From Pseudonocardiaceae bacterium (GTDB lineage: Bacteria > Actinomycetota > Actinomycetes > Mycobacteriales > Pseudonocardiaceae), in contig JAICSB010000065.1 in the NCBI GenBank assembly GCA_025937115.1, positions 1-11,036 of the forward strand: a DNA stretch of 11,036 nucleotides, given 5' to 3'. Positions 1 to 6,924 of this stretch are shown here, piece by piece (position 1 is the first letter of the stretch; every line of letters begins with the position of its first letter). The notes beneath the pieces were generated by a model that saw only the letters and a program-made list of their open reading frames with translations, did not search any database and was not told the DNA's origin. The position numbers were made by a program, and so were the translations under genes.

Positions 1-364
1 GAGGGCCTTGAGGAAGTTCGAGCCGATGGAAAGCTGCCACGCCACCGGGACACACGAACCTGTGGCGCAGAAGATGTTGGTGACGGCCGTGCCGTGGTAG
101 GCGGCTTCCAGTCCGACCATGTCGTCGATCGAGTGGCGGACGTCGGGCCAAAACTTGATCGCCCACCGTGCGACCACCGGCCCCTCCGAGTGCCCCAAGA
201 TGTCGACCTTGGAGTCGAAGTGCTCGCGCATCTGGCGCACGGCATAGACGACGTACTCCGCCGAGACCTGGATGTCAGTCAGCGCCCGGTCGGGCAGGTA
301 GACGGTGCACGTCGATGCCGGCGTTGGTAAGCGCGGGCACGTAGTACGAGCCGATGGCATCGTC
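1..364 (-). pseudogene. Lipase (alpha/beta hydrolase) remnant, frameshifted and cut by the window edge
   Basis: Read on the minus strand, 303 down to 1 is open and gives an alpha/beta hydrolase core. It contains YLPDRALTDIQVSAEYVVYA, then the nucleophile elbow GHSEG (Ser codon at 187-189), then RWAIKFWPDVRHSIDD, then EAAYHGT. This resembles secreted triacylglycerol lipases of actinobacteria. Just upstream, a different frame (about 364-305) encodes SYYVPALTNAGIDVH, which should join directly to TVYLPD. The join needs two extra bases (CACACC instead of CACC at 304-307), so a 2-nt deletion or sequencing error breaks the gene. Upstream of 364 I see no convincing N-terminus or signal peptide: the DNA runs into the start of the divergent kinase gene. 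The C-terminal half, with the Asp and His of the triad, would lie left of the window. Family assignment is fairly sure; pseudogene status depends on the frameshift being real. Confidence 0.7.
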
Positions 365-500
365 GTGACGGGGTGCTACTCCATGACCTTCGAGGCCCGC
401 AGAGCCGTGTTCGGGTAACCCGGCGTGGCCACTATCGTCACCGGACCGGTCGGGCTCGGACGGTCGCCACGTTGCTCGATCGTCCAAGGCTAGGCGCCCG

Positions 501-2273
501 GTGAGCATCCGGCTACGGTCAGCTTTGGGAGCGCGCCCAGACACCGGAACTGATGTGGACCATGTCGCCGACGCGGGGCCAAGCCGTGATCCGCTGGATC
601 GGGCACGGCTGAGTGAGCTTGCCCGTGAGCAGGCTGCGTTGCGGCGCGTGGCCACGCTGGTGGCCAGCGGCGCCCGGCCGGCTGAGGTGTTTACGGCGGT
701 AGCGGATGAGCTGGGCCGGCTGATCGGTGCCGAGGCGACGTTCGTCTCCCGTGTTGATCACTCCTCGGGGGAGGGTGGTGAGTCGGAGCGGTATATCACT
801 GTTGTTGGGTCCTATGGCCGGGTCAGCGATCAGGTACCGGTCGGCTTTCGGCTCAAGCTGGTCGCCGGGATGCTCCAGACTGCCGCGCTGCGGGACGGGC
901 ACCCGGTCCGGATTAACGGCGAGCGGTTGGCAAAGGGCCCGTATGGCGCCTGGGTTGGCCGGCTGGGCATGCGGGCCGGGGTCGCCACGCCGATTGTGGT
1001 CGGGGGGCGCCATTGGGGCGTGACGGTGGCGGCGACCTCGCGGGAGGACTTTCCGGCGGGCACCGAGTCGCGCATGGCGGATTTCATGGAGCTGGCCGCG
1101 ATGGCCATCGCCAACGCCCAGGCCGAGCAGAAACTGCACGAACTAGCCGACACGCAGGCGTCCCTGCGCCGGCTGGCCATGCTGGTCGCGCGGGGCGAAC
1201 CGCCCCAGACGGTGTTCGCGGCCGTGGCTAAGGAGGTGTTGCGGCATTTCGGTAGCGGCACCGCCAGGATGATCAGGTTTGAGCTCGACGGGACGGCCAC
1301 GCTGGTCGCCAACGAGGGCACGACGGGTCCCCACGTGCGAGTCGGCCAACGCTGGGAGGGCTATCCGCCAACCGGGCTGACCGCGACCGTGCTGCGTACT
1401 GGGCGGGCTGCCCGGGTTGATGACTACTACGACATCCCGGGCGGGGAACCTTATCTGGGCGAGGGGCTGCGGTCTGCCATCGCGATGCCGGTCCACGTTC
1501 ATGGCCGGCTGTGGGGACTGATCGCCGTCGGGTCCGGGCAGGGGCCACTGCCGCCCGACACAGAGCAACGGATGACGGAGTTCACCGACCTGGTCGCGAC
1601 AGCGGTGGCAAATGCGCACAGCCGGGCCGAGCTGATGGCCTCTCGCGCGCGGATAGTCGCCGCATCGGATGATGCTCGCAGGCGCATCGAGCGCGACCTG
1701 CACGACGGCGCACAGCAACGCCTCGTCGCGCTGGCCCTGAGGCTGCGTTCGGCAGCGGCGGCATCCTCCGAACATGGCGAGATCCGTACCGAGATCGCGG
1801 GCGTAGCCGCGGAACTCAGGGGCGTGCTCGATGACCTGCGGGAAATCTCCCGCGGCATACACCCGGCGATCCTGTCCGAGGCGGGGCTGCGCCCGGCACT
1901 GCGCGCGCTCGGACGCCGCTCAACCATCCCGGTAGAAATGCAGGTGCGGGTCGATGGCCGGCTTCCCGAGCCCGTCGAGGTGGGCGCCTACTACGTCGTC
2001 TCAGAGATGCTCGCCAACGCCGCCAAGCACGCCCGCGCCTCGGTGGTCGAAGTCGACGCGGAGGCCTCCGGCGGCACGCTACGGCTGCGCGTGCGCGACG
2101 ACGGTATCGGCGGCGCCGACCTGCGCGGCTCAGGACTGCTCGGGCTCAAAGACCGTATCGAGGCGCTGGGCGGGACGTTGTCCGTGCACAGCCCGCTAGG
2201 CCACGGCACCACGGTGTCCTGCGAGCTTCCGGTTATGGCCGGCGGTGGTTACCCGAATGCCGACCTTGAGTAG
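501..2273 (+). CDS. Sensor histidine kinase with two GAF domains (DesK/NarX-type)
   Basis: A 590-aa cytoplasmic kinase with no membrane segment, expected to autophosphorylate on His and pass phosphate to a NarL/LuxR-type regulator. Two GAF domains occupy roughly 50-208 and 222-375. They look like an internal duplication, since both open with a similar LRRxAxLVAxG segment followed by VFxAVAxE. A short coiled linker leads to a HisKA_3 dimerisation domain with the phospho-acceptor motif RDLHDGAQQRL (His401) and the typical EISRGIHPAIL segment. The HATPase_c domain shows the N-box SEMLANAAKHA (Asn506), the G1 box DDGIGGAD (533-540) and the G2 box GSGLLGLKDR (543-552). The layout is like DevS/DosS, but GAF type alone does not show a haem ligand or the signal. 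The GTG start lacks a clear ribosome binding site; an in-frame GTG at 555 is an alternative. No response regulator gene lies next to it. A related kinase lies at 9871-11036. Confidence 0.9.
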   Translation: MSIRLRSALGARPDTGTDVDHVADAGPSRDPLDRARLSELAREQAALRRVATLVASGARPAEVFTAVADELGRLIGAEATFVSRVDHSSGEGGESERYITVVGSYGRVSDQVPVGFRLKLVAGMLQTAALRDGHPVRINGERLAKGPYGAWVGRLGMRAGVATPIVVGGRHWGVTVAATSREDFPAGTESRMADFMELAAMAIANAQAEQKLHELADTQASLRRLAMLVARGEPPQTVFAAVAKEVLRHFGSGTARMIRFELDGTATLVANEGTTGPHVRVGQRWEGYPPTGLTATVLRTGRAARVDDYYDIPGGEPYLGEGLRSAIAMPVHVHGRLWGLIAVGSGQGPLPPDTEQRMTEFTDLVATAVANAHSRAELMASRARIVAASDDARRRIERDLHDGAQQRLVALALRLRSAAAASSEHGEIRTEIAGVAAELRGVLDDLREISRGIHPAILSEAGLRPALRALGRRSTIPVEMQVRVDGRLPEPVEVGAYYVVSEMLANAAKHARASVVEVDAEASGGTLRLRVRDDGIGGADLRGSGLLGLKDRIEALGGTLSVHSPLGHGTTVSCELPVMAGGGYPNADLE

Positions 2274-2452
2274 CCGCAACAGCCCGACACCCGACACATA
2301 GCCCATTTGCGGTTACCGTTGGCTGGAACTCGTCGTGCCTGCTAGCTGCAATTGGTGAGGCTGGCGGGTATGTCAAGAGTCCTGCCGGCCGGGAGCGCAG
2401 TTGGGCGTTGGCCCTGACGACATATGCCGCTGGCGAGACGAATCTCGACGTC
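2274..2452. other. Gap between kinase and aquaporin genes
   Basis: No gene or hairpin stands out in this stretch. It should hold the aquaporin leader if that gene has its own promoter. A weak GGGAG at 2391-2395 sits ahead of an upstream in-frame TTG at 2408 that could start the aquaporin 15 codons earlier. No convincing -35/-10 pair was found. Confidence 0.4.
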
Positions 2453-3163
2453 ATGGACATCATCACTGACACCAAGGCCCCACCAGAAGCCTCCCCAGTA
2501 GCCGCGGAGGCCGTCCCTTCCGCGCCCGCCGCCGGCCGGAAGTACGCCGTCGAGCTGATCGGGACGTTCATCTTCCTGTTCACCATCGCCGCCAGCGTGC
2601 TCAGCGGCAGCGCATTGGCCCCGGTGGCCATCGGCTCCGTCCTGATGGTCATGATCTACGCCGGGGGACACATCTCCGGTGGCCACTACAACCCCGCCGT
2701 CACCCTCGCCGCGCTGGTCCGCGGCCGGATCGGAGTTGCGGACGCGATCGGATACTGGATCGCCCAACTCATCGGCGGCCTACTCGCGATGACACTGGCC
2801 CGCTGGGTGATCGACCCAGCCCAGGTGCACACCCTGACCCTGTCCGGGCACCTGCTCAGCGCCGCGTTCATCGCCGAACTGCTGTTCACCTTCGCCCTGT
2901 GCTACGTCGTACTCAACGTCGCCACCAGCAAAGACCACCCCAACAACTCCTTCTACGGCCTGGCCATCGGCTTCACCGTCGCCACCGGCGCGATCGCCGT
3001 CGGCGCTATCTCCGGTGGCGTGTTCAACCCGGCCGTGGCCATCAGCGGCGCGGCCATCGGCCTGTTCGCCTGGCCCACCCTGTGGGCCTACCTGGTAGCC
3101 CAGATCATCGGCGGCACCGCCGCCGGACTGGCCTTCCTCGCCCTGAACCCCGACGACAAGTGA
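2453..3163 (+). CDS. Aquaporin-family (MIP) channel with atypical selectivity filter
   Basis: A 236-aa integral membrane channel for water or small neutral solutes. The first half carries GGHISGGHYNPAVT (Asn80-Pro-Ala) and the second half ISGGVFNPAVAI (Asn192-Pro-Ala). These are the two half-helix NPA loops of the MIP fold, among about six hydrophobic helices from residue 30 to 230. The N-terminal ~28 residues are Pro/Ala-rich and cytoplasmic. In water and glycerol channels the second NPA is normally followed by the filter Arg (NPAR). Here it is Val195 (codon 3035-3037). By hand alignment to E. coli AqpZ, the other filter positions also look small or hydrophobic, so the pore may be wide and non-polar; the substrate is unknown. 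The start is chosen at ATG 2453 because it begins right before the Pro/Ala-rich tail; TTG 2408 would add 15 residues. It lies 79 bp before the TDT transporter, with a hairpin between them. Confidence 0.85.
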   Translation: MDIITDTKAPPEASPVAAEAVPSAPAAGRKYAVELIGTFIFLFTIAASVLSGSALAPVAIGSVLMVMIYAGGHISGGHYNPAVTLAALVRGRIGVADAIGYWIAQLIGGLLAMTLARWVIDPAQVHTLTLSGHLLSAAFIAELLFTFALCYVVLNVATSKDHPNNSFYGLAIGFTVATGAIAVGAISGGVFNPAVAISGAAIGLFAWPTLWAYLVAQIIGGTAAGLAFLALNPDDK

Positions 3164-3169
3164 TCCGCT

Positions 3170-3198
3170 TGGGCCGTCCGATCCAGCCGGACGGCCCA
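3170..3198 (+). terminator. Perfect 11-bp stem hairpin after the aquaporin gene
   Basis: TGGGCCGTCCG (3170-3180) and CGGACGGCCCA (3188-3198) are exact inverted copies around a 7-nt loop, starting 6 bases after the aquaporin stop. There is no T-run after it. Such GC-rich, tail-less hairpins are commonly taken as terminators or 3' mRNA stabilisers in actinobacteria. It may uncouple the aquaporin from the transporter downstream. Confidence 0.7.
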
Positions 3199-3226
3199 GC
3201 GGCTGATCGACGCAATCCTCAGCATC

Positions 3227-3235
3227 AGGGAGGGG
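3227..3235 (+). promoter_or_regulatory. Strong ribosome binding site for the TDT transporter
   Basis: AGGGAGGGG lies 7 bases before ATG 3243. It is the clearest Shine-Dalgarno on the left side of the window and fixes the start of the transporter gene. Confidence 0.65.
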
Positions 3236-3242
3236 CGAGAAG

Positions 3243-4475
3243 ATGACGAGCACGATCACTACCGCTGACCCGCCCGGATCGCATCCGCCCCATGCCCGCC
3301 GCGGATCGCGAGGGCGTGGTCCCTTGCGCGACCTGTGCCACCCGTCCGACCTGTTCGCGAACCTGGGCCCGAACTGGTTCGCCTCGATCATGGGCACCGG
3401 CATCGTGGCCAACGCCGCCGCCATCCTGCCGGTGCAGTTTCCCGGTTTCCGCACCGCTGCCACCATCGTCTGGGCCTTCGCCGCATTCATGCTTGTCGCG
3501 CTCAGCGGCGCATGGGCGGTGCAATGGACCCGGCACCGCGAGACCGCGAAGGGCTACGCCCGCGACTCGGTGATGGCGCAGTTCTGGGGCGCCCCGCCGA
3601 TGGCATTGATGACCGTTGGCGACGGGACCCTGCTGCTTGGTAAGGACTGGATCGGCCTTACCCCCGCGCTGAACGTCGACTGGGTCCTCTGGATTGCTGG
3701 CACCGCCCTCGGGCTGATCACCACCGTCTGGATCCCGTTCCGGATGATGACTACCCTTGACATCAAGCCCGACAGCGCCTTTGCCGGTTGGCTCATGCCC
3801 GTCGTGCCACCGATGGTCTCCGCAGCTGACGGCGCGCTGCTCATCCCGCACTTGCCCGAGGGTCAGCTCCGGCTCGGGATGCTGATGGCCTGCTACGCAA
3901 TGTTCGGCATCAGCCTGTTCGCGACTCTGTTCATCGTCCCGCAGGTCTGGCGGCGGCTGGTGGTGTACAAGACCGGGGCCGCGGCGAGTGTGCCGACGGT
4001 GTGGCTCGTCCTCGGCCCGCTCGGGCAGTCGATCACCGCCGTGAACCTGCTCGCCAGCGATGCCGCCGGTGCCCTGCCCGCACCCTATGGCCAGGCCGCA
4101 TCCGCTTTCGGCCTTTTCTACGGCGTGCCCACATGGGGTTTCGCCGCGATGTGGATGGTGCTCGCCGCGGCGCTCACCCTGCGGACCGCCCGGCAGAAGC
4201 TGCCGTTCGCCCTGACCTGGTGGAGCTTCACCTTCCCCGTCGGCACGGTCGTCACCGGCACCAGCGCTCTGTCGGCGCGGATCCACGCCGAACTGTTCAC
4301 CGGCGCTTCGGTCATGCTCTACCTCTTGCTCGTGGCCGCGTGGATCACCGTCGCGATCCGTACCGCACATGGCAGCCACCGCGGGTACCTCTTCCAGCCC
4401 ACGCCCACACCGCCATCCGGAGTACCGGCAAGGAACGTGTCAATCCCCCCTGTCGGGGAGCCCGTTCCGGGCTGA
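3243..4475 (+). CDS. TDT-family transporter (TehA/Mae1/Ssu1/SLAC1-like)
   Basis: A 410-aa inner-membrane protein of the tellurite-resistance/dicarboxylate transporter family. Known members act as malate carriers (Mae1), sulfite exporters (Ssu1), the bacterial SLAC1-like anion channel TehA, or plant anion channels. Family signatures are GPNWFASIMGTGIVANA near 42-58, after a ~35-residue basic cytoplasmic tail, LGPLGQS near 257-263, and WWSFTFPVGTVVTGT near 326-340. About ten hydrophobic helices span 42-375. The last ~30 residues are Pro-rich and likely cytoplasmic. The start is set by AGGGAGGGG 7 bases upstream. The order kinase, aquaporin, TDT channel on one strand suggests shared control, although a hairpin lies just before this gene. 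The substrate cannot be told from sequence; sulfite, nitrate or chloride efflux and C4-dicarboxylate transport are all open. Confidence 0.9.
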   Translation: MTSTITTADPPGSHPPHARRGSRGRGPLRDLCHPSDLFANLGPNWFASIMGTGIVANAAAILPVQFPGFRTAATIVWAFAAFMLVALSGAWAVQWTRHRETAKGYARDSVMAQFWGAPPMALMTVGDGTLLLGKDWIGLTPALNVDWVLWIAGTALGLITTVWIPFRMMTTLDIKPDSAFAGWLMPVVPPMVSAADGALLIPHLPEGQLRLGMLMACYAMFGISLFATLFIVPQVWRRLVVYKTGAAASVPTVWLVLGPLGQSITAVNLLASDAAGALPAPYGQAASAFGLFYGVPTWGFAAMWMVLAAALTLRTARQKLPFALTWWSFTFPVGTVVTGTSALSARIHAELFTGASVMLYLLLVAAWITVAIRTAHGSHRGYLFQPTPTPPSGVPARNVSIPPVGEPVPG

Positions 4476-4542
4476 AATGAGTGGAAAGAATTTCCGTGGA
4501 CAGTAATGGTACAACAGGATCGCTTGTGAAACAGCGGGAAAT

Positions 4543-4549
4543 AAGGGGT
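4543..4549 (+). promoter_or_regulatory. Ribosome binding site deciding the MBL start
   Basis: AAGGGGT sits 4 bases before ATG 4554 and is close to the AAGGAGGT consensus. It overlaps the alternative GTG at 4548, which favours the ATG. Confidence 0.5.
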
Positions 4550-4553
4550 GAGT

Positions 4554-5528
4554 ATGACAACCGAATTGGTGCTGCTGGGAACGGCAGGAGCACCCATGCC
4601 TGTTGCCGGGCGTGCGGGGATTTCGTCAGCGCTCATCGTCAACGACAGAGTCTTTGTCATCGACTGCGGTCGCGGGTCGCCGTCCGCCTTCGCCAACGCG
4701 GGACTCGACTTCTCTCGTCTGGAAGGCGTGTTCCTCACCCACCTTCATGCCGACCACGCCGGTGATCTAGCCGGCATGCTCCTTTACCCGTGGGGCGTCC
4801 GGGTGGGTGACAACGGCCCGCTTGCACCGATCCGCGTCTACGGGCCCTCGCGACCCGAAGCCATGCCAGCCGGGGATGCCGTCTTCCGTCGTGAGACGAC
4901 GATCCATCCGGAATTGCCGGCCCCCGGCACGACGGATTTGGTCGAGAACATCCTTGCTGGCTACGCCTACCATCTGAACGTCATGCCGCTGGACGTCCGC
5001 ATGCCGGATGCGGGCGCGCTCGTCCGGGCGATCGACATACATGTTCGGGCCAGGACCGAGGGCATCACGCAGGTTCCGGTCATCGTCGTCGATGATGGAG
5101 TTATCAAGGTCACCGCCGTGGCCGTGACACACGGCCGGGCGGTTCCGGCCCTCGCGTACCGTTTCGACACCCCGGACGGCTCGGTGGTGTTCTCTGGCGA
5201 CACCACCGTGAACGACGATCTGATCGCCCTCGCCCAGGGTGCCGACATCCTCGTCCACCACGTTGCCGACCTCGGCTACCTCAAGCGGCACGGCATCACC
5301 GGTGCCGCCCTGGAACGGATGGCCGCGCTGCACACCGATGTCACCCAGGTCGGCAGCGTCGCCGAACGCGCACGAGTCCACGAACTCATCCTCAGCCATT
5401 ACCTTCCGGCTCAACGGGACACGATCACGGATGCGGAATGGGCACAACGCGCCGGGGAGGGCTTCAGCGGGAAAACCACCGCGGGCAGTGACGGCCTGCG
5501 CAGAGCGCTCCCTCGCGTTACTTCGTGA
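4554..5528 (+). CDS. Metallo-beta-lactamase-fold hydrolase (RNase Z/AtsA-like group)
   Basis: A 324-aa soluble enzyme of the MBL fold that binds two metal ions, usually zinc. The metal ligands are visible: THLHADHAGD gives His63, His65, Asp67 and His68; VTHGRAVP gives His193; FSGDT gives Asp216; LSHYLP gives His282. The opening VLLGTAGAPMP and the spacing of these motifs match the RNase Z/ElaC, AtsA arylsulfatase and PhnP-like branch rather than true beta-lactamases. No signal peptide is present, so it should act in the cytoplasm. A tRNase Z role is unlikely because the protein carries extra segments and sits in an accessory neighbourhood; the substrate is unknown (phosphodiester, sulfate ester or lactone). 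GTG 4548 would add two residues. The stop codon abuts that of the convergent YoaK gene with no spacer. Confidence 0.88.
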   Translation: MTTELVLLGTAGAPMPVAGRAGISSALIVNDRVFVIDCGRGSPSAFANAGLDFSRLEGVFLTHLHADHAGDLAGMLLYPWGVRVGDNGPLAPIRVYGPSRPEAMPAGDAVFRRETTIHPELPAPGTTDLVENILAGYAYHLNVMPLDVRMPDAGALVRAIDIHVRARTEGITQVPVIVVDDGVIKVTAVAVTHGRAVPALAYRFDTPDGSVVFSGDTTVNDDLIALAQGADILVHHVADLGYLKRHGITGAALERMAALHTDVTQVGSVAERARVHELILSHYLPAQRDTITDAEWAQRAGEGFSGKTTAGSDGLRRALPRVTS

Positions 5529-5531
5529 TCA
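5526..5531. other. Shared palindromic stop TGATCA of two convergent genes
   Basis: TGA (5526-5528) ends the MBL gene on the plus strand. TCA (5529-5531) is the TGA stop of the YoaK gene on the minus strand. The two genes meet with zero intergenic bases, so any terminator must lie inside coding sequence of the opposite gene. Confidence 0.9.
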
Positions 5532-6215
5532 CCTCGCGGGTGTGGTGATAGCCGCCGCGGCGATGACGACGGTGAGGGCGGCGAGTGGCAGCGCGGGCAA
5601 GACGGCCGGGGCGGTGACGATGAGTACTCCGCCGACGGCGGCGCCGACGGCAACGGCGGTGAGCACCGCGAGGCCGCGGTGATCGAGATGACGGGATCGC
5701 GGCTTGGCAATGAGAGAGGCGACCACCCCGGTGAGGGTGCCGGTGAGATAGGTGGTGGACACCGACGTGCCGAGACCGCGCACCGCGGCGCTTTGGAGTC
5801 CCATGCCCAGCGTGGCGACGGCGAGCAGAACCAGTTGTGGACCACCGGTCGGCTGGGCGTGAGCGAGCTCCCACCCGGCGCTGAACGCGCCCATCACCGC
5901 GAGCTCAACCACCAGCGTCAGGGTGACAGCGACGGGCCAGGTCTGCTCGCGTGGGCGTGGCGGCCCGGCAATCCAGGTGCCGAGCGCGGCGCCGGTGACG
6001 TAGCCGGCAATGGCCAATGCCGTATGCGCGGCCAGCTCACCGGACGGGCGAGCGGCGGCCAGGCCCAGGAGCACCAGGTTGCCGGTCATGACGCTGCTGA
6101 ACACGCCACCGAGCTGGGTGAAGCCGGCGACGTCCATCGCGCCGGTGCCAAAGGCCAACGCAGCGGCGAGGGCGATGAGCGGCACGTTATGCCGGAGGTG
6201 GGTTCCTAAGGGCAC
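5529..6215 (-). CDS. YoaK/DUF1275-family membrane protein
   Basis: A 228-aa, very hydrophobic protein with about six to seven predicted membrane helices between residues 10 and 225. The N-terminal motif FGTGAMDVAGFTQLGGVFSS, followed by VMTGNLVLLG, is the signature of the DUF1275/YoaK family (usually 'xTGxxDAxxxLxLGxxFxxNxTGN'). A later TYLTGTLTGV repeats the TGN-like loop, as is usual in the family. Its biochemical role is not established. The GTG start at 6215 overlaps the stop of the upstream alcohol-dehydrogenase remnant (TAG, 6208-6206). This suggests translational coupling, or that the rearrangement left the two genes fused end to end. A downstream GTG at codon 11 is an alternative start. 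The end abuts the MBL gene. Confidence 0.85.
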   Translation of the reverse strand: MPLGTHLRHNVPLIALAAALAFGTGAMDVAGFTQLGGVFSSVMTGNLVLLGLAAARPSGELAAHTALAIAGYVTGAALGTWIAGPPRPREQTWPVAVTLTLVVELAVMGAFSAGWELAHAQPTGGPQLVLLAVATLGMGLQSAAVRGLGTSVSTTYLTGTLTGVVASLIAKPRSRHLDHRGLAVLTAVAVGAAVGGVLIVTAPAVLPALPLAALTVVIAAAAITTPAR

Positions 6216-6574
6216 AGGACGGCCTTGATGACGCCGTTGGCACGTTGGTCGAACTGCTGATAGAGCGCGGCTGCGTCATAGCCGCGGGCGCAGTTCACGC
6301 ACACCCCGCAGTACAGGTGAGTCGGTATCACCACCCGGTCGCCTGCCTTCACCAGCTCCACCGCCGAGCCGACCTGGTCGACGACGCCAAGAGGTTCATG
6401 CCCCAACACCAGGCCCGCGGTGGCACCGGTGCGGCCGTCGTACATGTGCAGGTCGGTGCCGCAAATCGCATTGGAGGTCACGCGCACCACAACGTCGCTG
6501 GGCTCCTCCACCACCGCATCGGAAACCTCGTCCACTAGAACCGATCGAGTGTCGGCGAAGACGACAGCTTTCAT
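6206..6574 (-). pseudogene. Internally deleted zinc alcohol dehydrogenase (N- and C-termini joined in frame)
   Basis: A 122-aa frame starts like zinc-dependent alcohol/formaldehyde dehydrogenases: ICGTDLHMYDG gives catalytic-zinc Cys38 and a following His43, GHEPLG holds the conserved Glu60, and CGVCVNC gives structural-zinc Cys89, Cys92 and Cys95. The fourth structural Cys, expected at about 103, is absent. Directly afterwards the frame reads YQQFDQRANGVIKAVLCP, which matches the extreme C-terminus of the same family. The whole Rossmann NAD(P)-binding domain, some 250 or more residues of a usual 370-400, is therefore missing. The simplest reading is an in-frame deletion with a junction near residues 101-104 (about 6263-6274). 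AGGGGAG at 6585-6591 gives it a good ribosome binding site, so a GroES-like mini-protein could still be made. Dehydrogenase activity is very unlikely. Confidence 0.75.
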
Positions 6575-6714
6575 GGCGTCTTTTCTCCCCTGGCGGCCAT
6601 TACCACTGCGGAGGATTACCTGATGGGCGGGTGACCGTCAGGACAGGCACGTCGTCACCTCTTACCCCCGCCTGTGGTGCTCAAACATGATCGCCTCGAA
6701 GCCTCTGTCCGTCT

Positions 6715-6834
6715 TCACGGCGAGCGCCTAATTCGACTACCGGCCAGCAGGAATCCGAAGATTGCGGCCAGCAGCAGAGGACGACGGCCGCTGGCCGCGA
6801 TGCCTCCACGCGGGTAGTGCACGACGCTATTCAC
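6715..6834 (-). other. Small hydrophobic ORF or gene remnant, copy A of an inverted pair
   Basis: Read on the minus strand from GTG 6834, the frame encodes 39 residues. It contains GGIAASGRRP, a single hydrophobic stretch LLLAAIFGFLLAG and a basic tail SRIRRSP before TGA. No ribosome binding site precedes the GTG, so this may be the 3' end of a lost gene rather than a working one. Its support comes from a second, diverged copy in the opposite orientation at 9773-9874, which ends in the same LAGSRI-x-R-R tail. Function unknown; a one-helix membrane peptide is possible. Confidence 0.4.
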
Positions 6835-6912
6835 ATGCCAGACCCGAGGGGGAGATCGAGCTGTACGATCGCGCGAATTCTGGATGATGACGGTTAGGTG
6901 CTTCAACTGGTC

Positions 6913-6919
6913 AAGGGGA
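6913..6919 (+). promoter_or_regulatory. Ribosome binding site deciding the protease start
   Basis: AAGGGGA lies 5 bases before ATG 6925. It favours that ATG over the upstream in-frame GTG at 6898, which has no such site and would put nine extra residues ahead of the lipoprotein signal. Confidence 0.6.
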
Positions 6920-6924
6920 TCGAC

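Larger units (their letters stand above)
6575..6924. other. 350-bp divergent gap between alcohol-dehydrogenase remnant and protease
   Basis: This gap should hold the two divergent promoters. Seen in it are the ribosome binding site AGGGGAG for the minus-strand gene (6585-6591), a minus-strand frame for a hydrophobic peptide (6715-6834, listed separately), and the protease ribosome binding site (6913-6919). A TACGAT at 6864-6869 could be a -10 element for the protease but lacks a recognisable -35. I found no clear operator palindrome. Confidence 0.4.

Noticed and set aside
519..1862. Several minus-strand frames opposite the first kinase
   Set aside because: No motif, no ribosome binding sites, and they fully overlap a well-supported GAF/HisKA_3 kinase.
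3225..4379. Long minus-strand frame (384 codons) opposite the TDT gene
   Set aside because: Its product is Gly/Asp/His/Arg-rich without any family motif, and the plus-strand TDT protein in the same DNA has clear signatures. It is a GC-codon shadow.
6864..6869. TACGAT as a -10 element for the protease
   Set aside because: Spacing to the start is plausible, but no -35 element was recognised; a single hexamer is too common to call.
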